Shown here: positions 1 to 9,130 of the stretch, in pieces
Position numbering within the stretch: position 1 is the stretch's first letter
Layout: every line of letters begins with the position of its first letter
Source of the DNA: Tellurirhabdus bombi
GTDB lineage: Bacteria; Bacteroidota; Bacteroidia; Cytophagales; Spirosomataceae
Reading direction: 5' to 3'
Length of the DNA: 64,000 nt
Assembly (NCBI RefSeq): GCF_021484805.1
Contig: NZ_CP090557.1
Coordinates: 3,050,001-3,114,000 of the forward strand
The notes under the pieces: generated by a model
Seen by the model: the letters and a program-made list of their open reading frames with translations, nothing else
Database searches by the model: none
Told to the model about the DNA's origin: nothing
Made by a program: the position numbers and the translations under genes

Positions 1-649
1 CCACCACGTGAATGCCATTAGCAATGGCGTGACCGCGCTGAATGGTCTGCCAGGCGTTGTATTGCTCCTTATTAACGACGTCTGGGTTTGGTTCGGTCGT
101 ATCCCAGCCGATGGCTGTCGGATAAAAGAGTACTTCGGCCCCCATCAGCGCCGTAATGCGCGCTGCTTCCGGGTACCACTGGTCCCAGCAGATCAGAACG
201 CCAATTTTAGCGTATTTCGTGTCAAATACTTTGTAACCCGTATCGCCCGGGGTGAAATAAAACTTCTCGTAATAACCCGGATCATCGGGAATGTGCATTT
301 TGCGGTATTTTCCCAGGTACGTTCCGTCGGCGTCAAGCACGGCCGTGGTGTTGTGATACAGTCCCTGCGCCCGTTTTTCGAACAGCGACGCAATCACAAC
401 CGTATTGGTTTCGCGGGCGACGGCGGCCAGCCGCTCGGTGGTTGGACCGGGAATGGCTTCAGCCAGCGAAAAATTATGGTGATCTTCTACATCGCAGAAA
501 TACAACGAACGAAATAATTCCTGCAAACAAACAATCTGTGCACCCTGCGCAGCCGCCTTCCGAATTCCATCGATTGCTTTCTGCGTATTGACTTCCAGAT
601 CGGCTGTACACGACATCTGCACCAGCCCAATGTTGACTTTTTTTGACAT
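1..649 (-). CDS. aguB: N-carbamoylputrescine amidase (partial, 3' end outside window)
   Basis: Reading leftward from the ATG at 649-647 gives an open frame of 216 codons that runs off the window edge. It matches the carbon-nitrogen hydrolase (nitrilase) superfamily: the Glu of the triad is in CLQELF, the Lys in YRKMHIPDD and the nucleophilic Cys in VLICWDQWYPEA. The PDDPGYYEKFYFTPGD and CWDQWYPEAAR stretches are those of N-carbamoylputrescine amidase, which hydrolyses N-carbamoylputrescine to putrescine, CO2 and ammonia in the arginine/agmatine route to polyamines. No signal peptide, so cytoplasmic. Its usual partner, agmatine deiminase, is not visible and may lie further left. The missing part should be roughly 70-80 residues. 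Confidence 0.9.
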   Translation of the reverse strand, partial: MSKKVNIGLVQMSCTADLEVNTQKAIDGIRKAAAQGAQIVCLQELFRSLYFCDVEDHHNFSLAEAIPGPTTERLAAVARETNTVVIASLFEKRAQGLYHNTTAVLDADGTYLGKYRKMHIPDDPGYYEKFYFTPGDTGYKVFDTKYAKIGVLICWDQWYPEAARITALMGAEVLFYPTAIGWDTTEPNPDVVNKEQYNAWQTIQRGHAIANGIHVV

Positions 650-809
650 AATGCTTTTTAATCCTACAGAATGGGGCGCTCTTGAGCGGACCGCCAAAAT
701 AAGAACACGTGATTTATAAGAATAACCCAGGCTTAATCGGAGTGTTTGGCACCGCGTCTGAGCCGTGTTATTACAAAGTAAAAAGGTGAGAATAACAAAA
801 AAGGTTCGT

Positions 810-1811
810 TTATCGCCTACTTCTGGCTTCGCGCCGCAACTCCCGTAGGTCAAAATCGAAAGGAAGGTCATTCATGCATCTGAAGTGGCCCAGTGGACAG
901 CGGTCGTACCCAATTTTGGAACAGGGGCGGCAGCCAAGTCGGTTATTTTCGAGGGCCACAAAGCTGGTTTTGTAGGGGTACATGCCTAAATGCGGCGTTG
1001 TATTTCCCCAGATCGAATAGACCTTCTTTTTTAGGGCCGCCGCAATGTGCATTAAGCCCGTATCGTGGCTGAAAACCAGACTGGCCATTTGTAACAGGGA
1101 GGCCGATTGGTTCAGGTTGTATTTACCACAGGCATTGTAGATCAGGTGATCGCCCAGTGCCTGCCGGATTTGCTCGCCCGCTTCGGCGTCTTCCTTACCA
1201 CCTAATAAAACAATGGGGAAGGCAATTTTCCGGCAAAGTTCAATCATGCGCGGAACAGGCAGTTTTTTGGTATTGTGCTGTCCACCAATGGCGTAGGCTA
1301 CGTAGCGGTGGCGATGCGTTTCGGGTAACCATTCCAGCTCGACATGATCTTTGTAGGGAATAAAATAGTCTAGCCCCAGCTCATCATTAATAATATTGAA
1401 AGACTTCACCGTATCCATGTAGCGGTCAACAATGTGCACCGGTGGCATGGAATTGATTTTAAACTGCACATACAGCCATTTCCGAATATTCAGCTTGTCA
1501 AACGTGTAAGACCGCACGCCCAGCCGGAGTTTAAGCAGGGTAGTGCGCAGGTTGTTGTGCAAGTCAATGACGTAGTCAAACTTTTCGGCCTTTAGCTCCT
1601 GTACCAGATCGTCCAGCGACGTATTCAGGTAGTGCGCTTTATCGATATAGGGGTTATGCTCAATGAGGGTTTGGTAAGCTTTTTTTGTGCAGAAATGCAC
1701 CTCTGCGCCCGGAAGCTGTTGCGTTAGGCAACGAACGACCGGCGTCGTCAGCACGATGTCGCCGATCGACGAAAAACGGATAATAAGAAATTTCAGGTTC
1801 TTGGTGCGCAT
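810..1811 (-). CDS. glycosyltransferase family 9 (heptosyltransferase-like)
   Basis: The 333-residue protein starts MRTKNLKFLIIRFSSIGDI, the N-terminal signature of family 9 transferases (ADP-heptose:LPS heptosyltransferases and relatives). Near residue 250 it has SHDTGLMHIAAAL, the conserved nucleotide-sugar binding motif, followed by a Cys-rich tail (CRPCSKIGYDRCPLGHFRC) common in Bacteroidota members. No signal peptide or membrane span: a peripheral inner-membrane or cytoplasmic enzyme adding a heptose-like sugar to lipid A core or another surface glycan. Acceptor and donor cannot be read from sequence. It lies alone between aguB and polX on the same strand. Confidence 0.85.
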   Translation of the reverse strand: MRTKNLKFLIIRFSSIGDIVLTTPVVRCLTQQLPGAEVHFCTKKAYQTLIEHNPYIDKAHYLNTSLDDLVQELKAEKFDYVIDLHNNLRTTLLKLRLGVRSYTFDKLNIRKWLYVQFKINSMPPVHIVDRYMDTVKSFNIINDELGLDYFIPYKDHVELEWLPETHRHRYVAYAIGGQHNTKKLPVPRMIELCRKIAFPIVLLGGKEDAEAGEQIRQALGDHLIYNACGKYNLNQSASLLQMASLVFSHDTGLMHIAAALKKKVYSIWGNTTPHLGMYPYKTSFVALENNRLGCRPCSKIGYDRCPLGHFRCMNDLPFDFDLRELRREARSRR

Positions 1812-1956
1812 TGGTAGCTTAAAAATACGAATATTCGGTCAAGTAATCAGGCGAAATGCTGGAAACTTACCTAATAGACGCATAAAATTAGCAGAAGGTT
1901 GTGTGTGGAGCCGAGTTTGTTTCTGTACGGAAAAAAATAGCGGCTAACGGCCGGGT

Positions 1957-3660
1957 TTAAGCCGGAAACCGTTGCCTTCGTCGTTGCAAATAAGCTTCCA
2001 TTTCCGGTAAGGTCAGGGCATTGAAGGTCATGGCACGGGTGAGGCCCCCTTTGCGGCCCATAGCTACGCCGTAGTGCATGTCGTGGAAGCCCGCCATCTC
2101 GTGGGCATCGGGATTGATACTGAGCATGACGCCCTGGTCCATCGCGTAATAAACCCACCGCCAGTCGATGTCAAGCCGCCAGGGACTCGCGTTGATTTCG
2201 ATCGCAACACCGTGTTCGGCGCAGGCGTCAATAACGGCCCGGTAGTCAATGGGGTAGCCTGCGCGCGCCAGAAGCAACCGACCGGTTGGGTGCCCTAAAA
2301 TGGTGGTGTACGGATTTTCAATGGCTTTCAGGAGCCGGGTAGTGGCTTTTTCGAGGCTCATGTTCAGGTTCTGATGAACCGAAGCAACCACGTAGTCAAA
2401 CTGAGCCAGCACATCGTCACTGTAATCCAGCGAGCCGTCGCCGAGAATGTCGGATTCAATGCCTTTGAAAACACGAAACTGGTTGCCGTACCGCGCGTTT
2501 AACTGGTCGATTTCTTCCCACTGCTGCTTAACCCGAAAAGGCTCCAGCCCTTTGGCGTAGGTGGCTGACTGCGAGTGGTCGGCAATACCAAAATAAGAAA
2601 AGCCCAACTCCCGGCAGTAGTTCGCCATCTGCTCCAGAGAGTGTTTCCCATCCGACCAGGTGCTGTGGTTGTGCAGAATGCCACGGAGCGCATCCCAGGT
2701 AACTAAATCAGCGTTACTATGCTGTTTAGCCCAATTGAACTCCTGGATCCCTTCGCGCATTTCGGGTACAATGTAGGGCAAACCCGCCTGTTCATAAATG
2801 GCCTCTTCGGAGTCGGCGGCTGTTATTAAGGCAACCTGCAACAAAGGCTGGCCGGATGGTGTGAGGGTAGCCAGGTGACGCTCGGAAGAAGAATGAATAA
2901 ATACCTGGCGGTCAAATTGGGCCGGTGACACGGTGCGCACTTCCACCTGAACATCATAACCATCGGCTTTTCCGCGCCAGATAAACGGCGAAGAATCGGC
3001 TTCGGCTTGTTCCAGGTACGCCAATTGGGCCAGGTACTGCTGCACTTCCAGCGGTTTGTCGCTACTCACCAGAAACTGTACCGTATCAACTTCTTCACTT
3101 TTGCGGCGAATCTGGCCGGTAATTTCTACGCGACTAAAGGCTTTTTCGAGTTCGTCGAGCAGGGTATTGGCCAATGCTTCGGCCTTATCCATGCGCAGTT
3201 TCCCGGATTGCTCTTCCAGAAAGGCCAGCGAATCCAGAATTTTTTGCTGAATCTTCTCGCCGAAGCCTTTGATTTTGGCAACTTCGCCGCTTTCGCAGGC
3301 TATTTTGAGGTCACGCGGGTTATCGATTCCTAATTCGAGCCAGATGGTGCGGATTTTCTTGGCGCCAATGCCTTTGATTCGGAACATTTCGAGCACGCCT
3401 TCGGGGGTTTGCGCCAGCAGATCGTCCAGATCCTGCAAACGACCCGTTTCGATAATCTCCAGAATTTTACCGGCCACTGTTTTGCCTACGCCCGGAAGCT
3501 TAATCAGCTGCGGAAAAGAAAGCTGGGTAAGGTTTTCGGTTGTTTTGTCAAGGTTAAAAGTGGCCGTCTGGAAGGCCTTGGTTTTGAATGGATCACTGTT
3601 GTGCAGCTCCATCAATTTACTGGTCAACTCCAATATATCGACAATCTCCTGGTTGTTCAT
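1957..3660 (-). CDS. polX: PolX-type protein: HhH + degenerate Pol X domain + PHP exonuclease domain
   Basis: A 567-residue protein from MNNQEIVDIL; a TTG 14 codons upstream is a less likely start. Order: helix-hairpin-helix DNA-binding motifs (LPGVGKTVAGKI about residues 55-66, IKGIGAKKI about 95-103, IKGFGEKI about 130-137), the X-family polymerase core (about 150-300), and a C-terminal PHP phosphoesterase (about 328-567). The PHP metal ligands are present: HNHSTWSDG, ADHS, IESD, SVHQ, GHPTGR, NPDAHE. In the polymerase palm the usual GSxRR...DxD reads TGQIRRKSEEVDTVQF: the Ser is Gln and both catalytic Asp are Thr193 and Gln195, and the third Asp (VDLR) is Glu240. I expect 3'-5' exonuclease or phosphoesterase activity in base-excision repair but no nucleotide addition. 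Confidence 0.88.
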   Translation of the reverse strand: MNNQEIVDILELTSKLMELHNSDPFKTKAFQTATFNLDKTTENLTQLSFPQLIKLPGVGKTVAGKILEIIETGRLQDLDDLLAQTPEGVLEMFRIKGIGAKKIRTIWLELGIDNPRDLKIACESGEVAKIKGFGEKIQQKILDSLAFLEEQSGKLRMDKAEALANTLLDELEKAFSRVEITGQIRRKSEEVDTVQFLVSSDKPLEVQQYLAQLAYLEQAEADSSPFIWRGKADGYDVQVEVRTVSPAQFDRQVFIHSSSERHLATLTPSGQPLLQVALITAADSEEAIYEQAGLPYIVPEMREGIQEFNWAKQHSNADLVTWDALRGILHNHSTWSDGKHSLEQMANYCRELGFSYFGIADHSQSATYAKGLEPFRVKQQWEEIDQLNARYGNQFRVFKGIESDILGDGSLDYSDDVLAQFDYVVASVHQNLNMSLEKATTRLLKAIENPYTTILGHPTGRLLLARAGYPIDYRAVIDACAEHGVAIEINASPWRLDIDWRWVYYAMDQGVMLSINPDAHEMAGFHDMHYGVAMGRKGGLTRAMTFNALTLPEMEAYLQRRRQRFPA

Positions 3661-4045
3661 AGTAATGATAACAAAATGGTAACACGCTGTTTGGCCCGGC
3701 AAGTTATCTAATCTGGCCCAGATGAGAAATTCAAAGAATAAGGTTCTCTAACCAGAGGAAAGGAGCCTTAGAAGGAGAAAATACTAAGAACGAAACGAAA
3801 CCTATCAGGTAAGTATAGAAAGCGTTGTTTAAATATTAACAAAAAATTAATCTGCCAAAATAGAAGGATTGGGTAAGTTATTGTGACTTTTTGGAGAATT
3901 AGTGCCGCTTAATTATATATGATAGTATTTTACTAAGAAAAGAGTATTGGGCCGCAAGAAAAAATGTCGTTTCTTTGCGGCTAAATTAGTGAGCGTACTA
4001 ACCAATGCACTTCGAACTAATTACTTATCAAACCAAACAAATTTT
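3661..4045. other. divergent intergenic region polX / TonB receptor
   Basis: About 385 bases with no credible gene. It separates the leftward polX from the rightward receptor, so it should hold both promoters. The right half is AT-rich; the candidate receptor promoter is listed separately. I see no strong inverted repeat. Confidence 0.6.
3947..3977 (+). promoter_or_regulatory. candidate Bacteroidota-type promoter for the TonB-dependent receptor
   Basis: TTG at 3947-3949 is followed 20 bases later by TTTCTTTGC (3970-3978), one mismatch from the TAnnTTTG(C) -7 element used by the primary sigma factor of this phylum. Transcription would start near 3984, leaving a leader of about 60 bases before the ATG at 4046. 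Inferred from pattern only. Confidence 0.4.
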
Positions 4046-7000
4046 ATGAGCAAAAAGCTACTGTCTTTACAGGTAGTTACACTGCTATGCGGCTTGGTTT
4101 TGGCCATTCTTAGCAGTAGCAATGTATTAGCGCAGGTGACAAACTCTGCCATTACAGGGACTGTAACTGACTCTAAAGGGGCGGAATTGCCGGGAGCGAC
4201 GGTGGTAGCACTGCATGAACCCTCGGGAACAACGTATGGAACAACAACCAACAGCGAAGGCCGATTTAACTTGCCGGCTGTTCGTATTGGTGGACCTTAC
4301 AGAATCACAGTTACGTTTATCGGATTCAAAGAAAATGTTACACAAGGAGTTACAACAACGTTAGGGACCAACGCCGTTATTAATGTTGCCCTGGTTGACG
4401 AGAGTACGCAACTTTCGGAAGTAACGGTAACATCGCAGCAGGGCCAGGTTTTTAATACCGAAAAAACGGGTGCCGCTACGAACATCAGCTCGCAACAGCT
4501 GAGATCATTGCCAACAATCAACCGGAGCTTGAACGATTTTACGCGTTTAACGCCACAGGCTTCGGGAAACAACTTTGCTGGCCGGGATGCTCGTTACAAC
4601 AACGTAACCATCGATGGTTCAAACTTTAACAACAACTTTGGTTTAGGTAGCAACAACCTTCCGGGTGGTGGTGCGCAGCCAATTTCTATCGATGCCATCG
4701 AAGAGGTACAGGTCAATATTGCTCCTTACGACGTGCGTCAGGCTAACTTTACGGGTGCGGGTATCAACGCCGTTACACGCAGTGGTAGCAACCAGTTTAA
4801 AGGAACGGCTTACACGTTCTACCGTGACCAGTCATTTAACGGAAAGAAAGTAGGTGGCGAAACCGTTCCTAACATTCAGAAAACGACGAACAACATCTAC
4901 GGAGCTTCACTTGGTGGTCCGCTGATCAAAAACAAGCTGTTCTTCTTCGTAAATGGTGAGTTCGAAAAGAATGTTCGTCCGGGTACTTCCTTTGTGGCTT
5001 CGCGTCCAGGCTTGACGGGTGACAACGTTTCCCGCACAACGGCAGCCGATCTGGAACTGGTTTCTAATTTCGTGCGCGAGCGATACGGATACGAAACAGG
5101 GGCTTACGAAAACTACGCCAACGAGTTTACGCTGCAAAACTTCAAGTTTCTGGGTCGTATCGACTGGAACATCAGCAACAAGCATAAATTGGCCCTGCGG
5201 TATACCCAGGTTGTTAACACCAACGACCAGCTGGTGAACGGAAACAGTGCGCCTAACCCCCGGACTAGCTCAAACCGGGTAAGCCAGAATGCACTTTCGT
5301 ACGCTAACTCGCAGTATGGTTTCGAAAACTCGGTTCGCTCACTGGCGGCTGAATTAAACAGCACCTTTAGCGGCAAATTGTCGAACCAGTTATTGGCGAC
5401 GTTTACGAATATTCGTGACCAGCGTACCTCACCAAGCTCGCCTTTCCCATTCGTGGACATCCTGAACGGTGGTGATGCTTACATCAGCTTGGGTTATGAA
5501 CTGTTCTCGTATAAGAATGACGTGAAAAACAACACGTTCAACTTTATCGACAACTTGACGTACTACGCCGGCAAGCACGTAATTACGGCGGGTGTTGCTT
5601 ACGAAAACATGACGTTCGGAAACAGCTTCCTGCGTTACGGAACCAGCTACTACCGCTTTGCTTCGGTTGCGGATTTCATCAATAACCGGACGCCAACAGC
5701 TTTCGCTTACACGTATCCACTTTCTGGAAACGACACTTATGCGAAGTTAAACTTCGGACAGGCATCGGCTTATTTGCAGGATGAATACAACGTTACCAAA
5801 GACTTTAAAGTAACGTTAGGTATTCGTGTTGATGCGCCTATTTATGGCGATGCACCCTTGGAAAATCCGAAAGTATCTGAGTTAACGTTCGCAAACGGCG
5901 AGAAAATCAACACGGGTATGTGGCCTAAAACCAAGCCAGGTGTTTCTCCTCGTATTGGTTTCAACTGGAACCGGAATAACAGCTTGCAGGTACGCGGTGG
6001 GACTGGTATTTTCAACGGTCGTATTCCATTTGTGTGGTTTACAAACCAGCCAACCAACGCCGGTATGACTCAGTTCACCTATGAGACAACGACTGCGGCT
6101 ACGCTGGCGAACTTCCCGTTCAATCCAAACCCAACGGCTTACCTGAGTGCCCTGCCGCAAACAGCGGGTCAGAGCGCACCGAGCAGCATCGCGGTTGTTG
6201 ACCGTAACTTCAAAATGCCACAGGTTTGGCGGACAAACTTCGCGGTGGAGAAGAAGCTTCCGGGCAACTTCACCGTTGGTTTAGAAGGGATTTATACCAA
6301 AGAGTTAACGACCATCTACCAGCGTAACATCAACCTGGCAGCTCCGGTTGGCACCCTGGCAGGTCCTGATAACCGCCCCGTATGGAGTGGAACGAACGCA
6401 ACGCGCCGGGTGAACCCAGCGATCACGGAAGCCATGGTGTTGAGCAATACAGACAAAGGCCACAGCCTTATCCTGACGGCTCAGGCAACGAAATCATTTG
6501 CCAATGGTTTCTTCGCAACTGCCGCTTATACGTACAACCAGACGAAAGATATCACGGGTAACCCTGGCGACCAGGCTGCTTCAGCATGGTCGAATAACTC
6601 AGCCGTTGGTAGCTTGAACAATCTGGAATTAAGCCCTTCTGAATTTGCGGTTCCTCACCGGGTAGTTGGTTCGATTTCGTACCGCTTCTCGTACCTGAAA
6701 ACATGGGGTACAACGTTCTCTCTTTTCTATCAGGGCCAACACCAGGGACGTTTCTCGTACCGGTATAGCACGGACCTGAACGGTGATGGAGCCACTGCCG
6801 ACTTGTTGTACGTACCGAAAGATGCGTCTGAAATCAACTTCCTGCCCATTACAGGAGCAACGCCATTCACGGCTCAACAACAGGCTGATGCGTTCTTCAA
6901 ATACATCGAGCAGGATGATTACCTGAGAAGCCGGAAAGGCCAGTATGTAGAACGTAACGGTGCTTTACTGCCTTGGTTGAACACGTTTGACTTGAGAATT

Positions 7001-7279
7001 CTGCAAGATTTCGGTGTTAAAGCAGGTAGCAAAGTGCATAAATTACAGTTGAGCGTTGACGTATTCAACGTTGGTAACCTGCTGAACTCAAACTGGGGAA
7101 TCAGACAGCGGACCGCTTTAAGCAACGCCGCTATTCTAGCCTCGGCAGGTACGAGCGCTGCTCCTACATTCCGGTCTGTACCGGTAAGTGGCCAGTTGCC
7201 AACCTCAACGTTTGTTAACAACGTAATTGCAACAAACGTATGGACAGCCCAAGTTGGTCTGCGCTACATCTTTGACTAG
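4046..7279 (+). CDS. TonB-dependent receptor with carboxypeptidase-like regulatory domain (Oar-like)
   Basis: A 1077-residue outer-membrane receptor. I chose the ATG at 4046 because it begins a clean signal peptide (MSKKLLSLQVVTLLCGLVLA, cleavage after VLAQ about residue 30); the reading frame extends 33 codons upstream without signal-like sequence. Residues about 36-100 are a carboxypeptidase D regulatory-like Ig domain (ITGTVTDSKG..., NSEGRFNLPAV), then a plug (about 120-260, with IDAIEEVQVNIAPYDV) and a long beta-barrel ending in an aromatic strand (VGLRYIFD). No SusD partner is adjacent, unlike the SusC gene at 53 kb, which fits the Oar-like group. Substrate unknown. A strong hairpin terminator follows at once, so it is probably monocistronic. 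Confidence 0.9.
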   Translation: MSKKLLSLQVVTLLCGLVLAILSSSNVLAQVTNSAITGTVTDSKGAELPGATVVALHEPSGTTYGTTTNSEGRFNLPAVRIGGPYRITVTFIGFKENVTQGVTTTLGTNAVINVALVDESTQLSEVTVTSQQGQVFNTEKTGAATNISSQQLRSLPTINRSLNDFTRLTPQASGNNFAGRDARYNNVTIDGSNFNNNFGLGSNNLPGGGAQPISIDAIEEVQVNIAPYDVRQANFTGAGINAVTRSGSNQFKGTAYTFYRDQSFNGKKVGGETVPNIQKTTNNIYGASLGGPLIKNKLFFFVNGEFEKNVRPGTSFVASRPGLTGDNVSRTTAADLELVSNFVRERYGYETGAYENYANEFTLQNFKFLGRIDWNISNKHKLALRYTQVVNTNDQLVNGNSAPNPRTSSNRVSQNALSYANSQYGFENSVRSLAAELNSTFSGKLSNQLLATFTNIRDQRTSPSSPFPFVDILNGGDAYISLGYELFSYKNDVKNNTFNFIDNLTYYAGKHVITAGVAYENMTFGNSFLRYGTSYYRFASVADFINNRTPTAFAYTYPLSGNDTYAKLNFGQASAYLQDEYNVTKDFKVTLGIRVDAPIYGDAPLENPKVSELTFANGEKINTGMWPKTKPGVSPRIGFNWNRNNSLQVRGGTGIFNGRIPFVWFTNQPTNAGMTQFTYETTTAATLANFPFNPNPTAYLSALPQTAGQSAPSSIAVVDRNFKMPQVWRTNFAVEKKLPGNFTVGLEGIYTKELTTIYQRNINLAAPVGTLAGPDNRPVWSGTNATRRVNPAITEAMVLSNTDKGHSLILTAQATKSFANGFFATAAYTYNQTKDITGNPGDQAASAWSNNSAVGSLNNLELSPSEFAVPHRVVGSISYRFSYLKTWGTTFSLFYQGQHQGRFSYRYSTDLNGDGATADLLYVPKDASEINFLPITGATPFTAQQQADAFFKYIEQDDYLRSRKGQYVERNGALLPWLNTFDLRILQDFGVKAGSKVHKLQLSVDVFNVGNLLNSNWGIRQRTALSNAAILASAGTSAAPTFRSVPVSGQLPTSTFVNNVIATNVWTAQVGLRYIFD

Positions 7280-7300
7280 TCAATTATAAGACGACTGCAT

Positions 7301-7342
7301 AAAACAACAAAGTCCGGCTGTAAAGTCGGACTTTGTTGTTTT
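7301..7342 (+). terminator. intrinsic terminator after TonB receptor
   Basis: Perfect 16-bp inverted repeat: AAAACAACAAAGTCCG (7301-7316) and its complement at 7327-7342, with a 10-base loop, followed by TTATTTT. The right arm ends 11 bases before the ATG of the next gene. Confidence 0.85.
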
Positions 7343-7353
7343 ATTTTGGCACC

Positions 7354-9027
7354 ATGAACACTTCCTTCCACCAAAAGCCTTTATTCTGGCAACTCCTGGC
7401 CATTGTCTTGCTGGTGATTCCTTTCTTTGCTTATTTGGGTGCCTTGCCGCTCGACATCCGTTCCGACGAGCCACGCCGGGCGCTCGTCGCCCTCGAAATG
7501 ATGCTATCCGGCGATTACCTTACCCCAACCCTCAATGGCAAGCTTTACTTCAACAAGCCGCCCCTGTATAACTGGCTGATTGTCGCTTCCTTTAAACTGT
7601 TTGGCAATTACTCCTCCTATGCGCTACGTTTTCCAATGGCAATTTCGTTGGTTGGCTATGTCATTACAATCTTCCTGCTGGTGAAGCGCCAGTTGGGCAA
7701 GCAGGTTGCGTTCGCGGTGGCGCTGATGCTGGCGACAAACGCCCGGATTCTGGTTTATGACTCTTACCTTGGCCTGATCGATACGCTCTTTTCTTGGCTT
7801 ACCTACACAGCGTTTATTCTGGTCTACCAGTTTGACCGCTCCAGAAATTACTGGGCGCTCTTTCTGATCACCTACATTCTGACCGCCCTCGGTTTTCTCA
7901 TGAAAGGCTTGCCTTCGGTAGTGTTCCAGGGACTGACACTGCTGGCTTATTTTACGTATACCCGGCAATTCAAAAAGCTGTTTTTACCGGCTCATTTTGC
8001 TGGAATACTGGTTTTCGTCCTTATCGTCAGCAGTTACTACATTGCTTATTTTACCAAAAATAACGTGCCTCTGGAAAAAGTCGCGGGGGTGTTGTTTAGT
8101 GAAAGTTCGAAACGGACGGTGGTCGAATTTGGAGTTGGGCAGACGTTGCTGCACATCCTAACTTTTCCGTTCGAAATGCAGTATTATTATGCGCCCTGGC
8201 TGCTGCTGGTAATTTTGCTGTTCCGAAAAGATGCCTTCCAACGCCTGTATCGACGGGTGGGAAGTAAAGCGCAAAGGTGGGGCTCTCCGCTGCTGGAAGC
8301 ACATCCTTTCGTGGTTTTCAATCTGATTATCTTCTTCGTCAATTTCATTATCTACTGGACTTCCCCACAAGTCTATGCGCGGTATCTGCTCATGTTACTG
8401 CCGCTGTTGTTTACTATTTTTACCTACGTATATTATGAACACACAACACCCAACGATTGGCGGAGGCGGGTTTGGGAAGGGTTTCTGGGTGTGGCTATTT
8501 TGATTGTAACACTTGGTTGCTGGACTGCCTTTTTTATGCCCGAAACAAAAAACATACCGGGCTTATGGTGGAAATGCAGCCTGCTTTTCGGGTCGTTTGT
8601 GTTTATCTCGTGGCAATACAAGCGGCAATTAGCTAACCGGCTACTGATTCTGTTTGTGTTTCTGGCCGTTGTGCGGATTGGCTTCAATTGGATTATCCTG
8701 CCCGGACGCATCGAAAAACGGGAATTTTATAAGAGCACATCGGAAGAGGTTGCCCGACTAACCTTAGACAAAAATGGCCGTCCTTATCCACTCTACAGCT
8801 ACAACAATAGCATTGGATTTGATGGCGCAACGGATGTAAACAGCTTTCACATTGAGGCTGTGAGGGGAGTGGTTTTGCAGGATACCGATCAGAAGATAAT
8901 TACCTCACGCGACACAACCATCTACTACATTGCCGATTCGGTAAGTTTGGTAGGGAAGCGTTATCGTACGCTTAAAGAGTTTATAATTTTTGAACAGAGA
9001 CCGGCTAAACTTGTACAATTTGAATAA
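7354..9027 (+). CDS. ArnT/PMT-like membrane glycosyltransferase (GT39 type)
   Basis: A 557-residue polytopic membrane protein. I start it at ATG 7354 because upstream codons of the frame lie inside the terminator hairpin. The first TM helix is followed by LPLDIRSDEPRRALVALEM, the acidic periplasmic loop of lipid-phosphate-sugar dependent transferases (ArnT, PMT, RgtA), then LNGKLYFNKPPLYNWLI, the conserved NKPPL-type motif. About ten more helices extend to residue 470, followed by a small periplasmic C-terminal domain. Probable role: transfer of a sugar from a polyprenyl-phosphate carrier to lipid A or another envelope acceptor. The GT2 gene downstream has the form of the enzyme that makes polyprenyl-phosphate sugars. 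Confidence 0.85.
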   Translation: MNTSFHQKPLFWQLLAIVLLVIPFFAYLGALPLDIRSDEPRRALVALEMMLSGDYLTPTLNGKLYFNKPPLYNWLIVASFKLFGNYSSYALRFPMAISLVGYVITIFLLVKRQLGKQVAFAVALMLATNARILVYDSYLGLIDTLFSWLTYTAFILVYQFDRSRNYWALFLITYILTALGFLMKGLPSVVFQGLTLLAYFTYTRQFKKLFLPAHFAGILVFVLIVSSYYIAYFTKNNVPLEKVAGVLFSESSKRTVVEFGVGQTLLHILTFPFEMQYYYAPWLLLVILLFRKDAFQRLYRRVGSKAQRWGSPLLEAHPFVVFNLIIFFVNFIIYWTSPQVYARYLLMLLPLLFTIFTYVYYEHTTPNDWRRRVWEGFLGVAILIVTLGCWTAFFMPETKNIPGLWWKCSLLFGSFVFISWQYKRQLANRLLILFVFLAVVRIGFNWIILPGRIEKREFYKSTSEEVARLTLDKNGRPYPLYSYNNSIGFDGATDVNSFHIEAVRGVVLQDTDQKIITSRDTTIYYIADSVSLVGKRYRTLKEFIIFEQRPAKLVQFE

Positions 9028-9066
9028 TAATCAGTGCTATGACCGTCAAGCGTTGTATTTTTTCAG

Positions 9067-9096
9067 TTGCTAATCGGCGGGGTTCCTGTATCTTTG
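9067..9096 (+). promoter_or_regulatory. Bacteroidota-type promoter for the GT2 / flippase-like operon
   Basis: TTG at 9067-9069 and TATCTTTGC at 9089-9097 are separated by 19 bases, an exact match to the -33 TTG / -7 TAnnTTTG pattern. Predicted start near 9103, about 28 bases before the ATG at 9131. This suggests the two downstream genes can be transcribed separately from the GT39 gene. Confidence 0.65.
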
Positions 9097-9130
9097 CTTA
9101 GCGAGAAGAATTACCAGACTTACGGATCCT

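Noticed and set aside
8-517. Rightward open frame of 169 codons at the left edge
   Set aside because: It is the antisense shadow of the carbamoylputrescine amidase gene, whose leftward frame has the full catalytic triad.
3947-4045. Longer N terminus for the TonB-dependent receptor (33 more residues)
   Set aside because: The added residues lack signal features and overlap the likely promoter; ATG 4046 begins a proper signal peptide.
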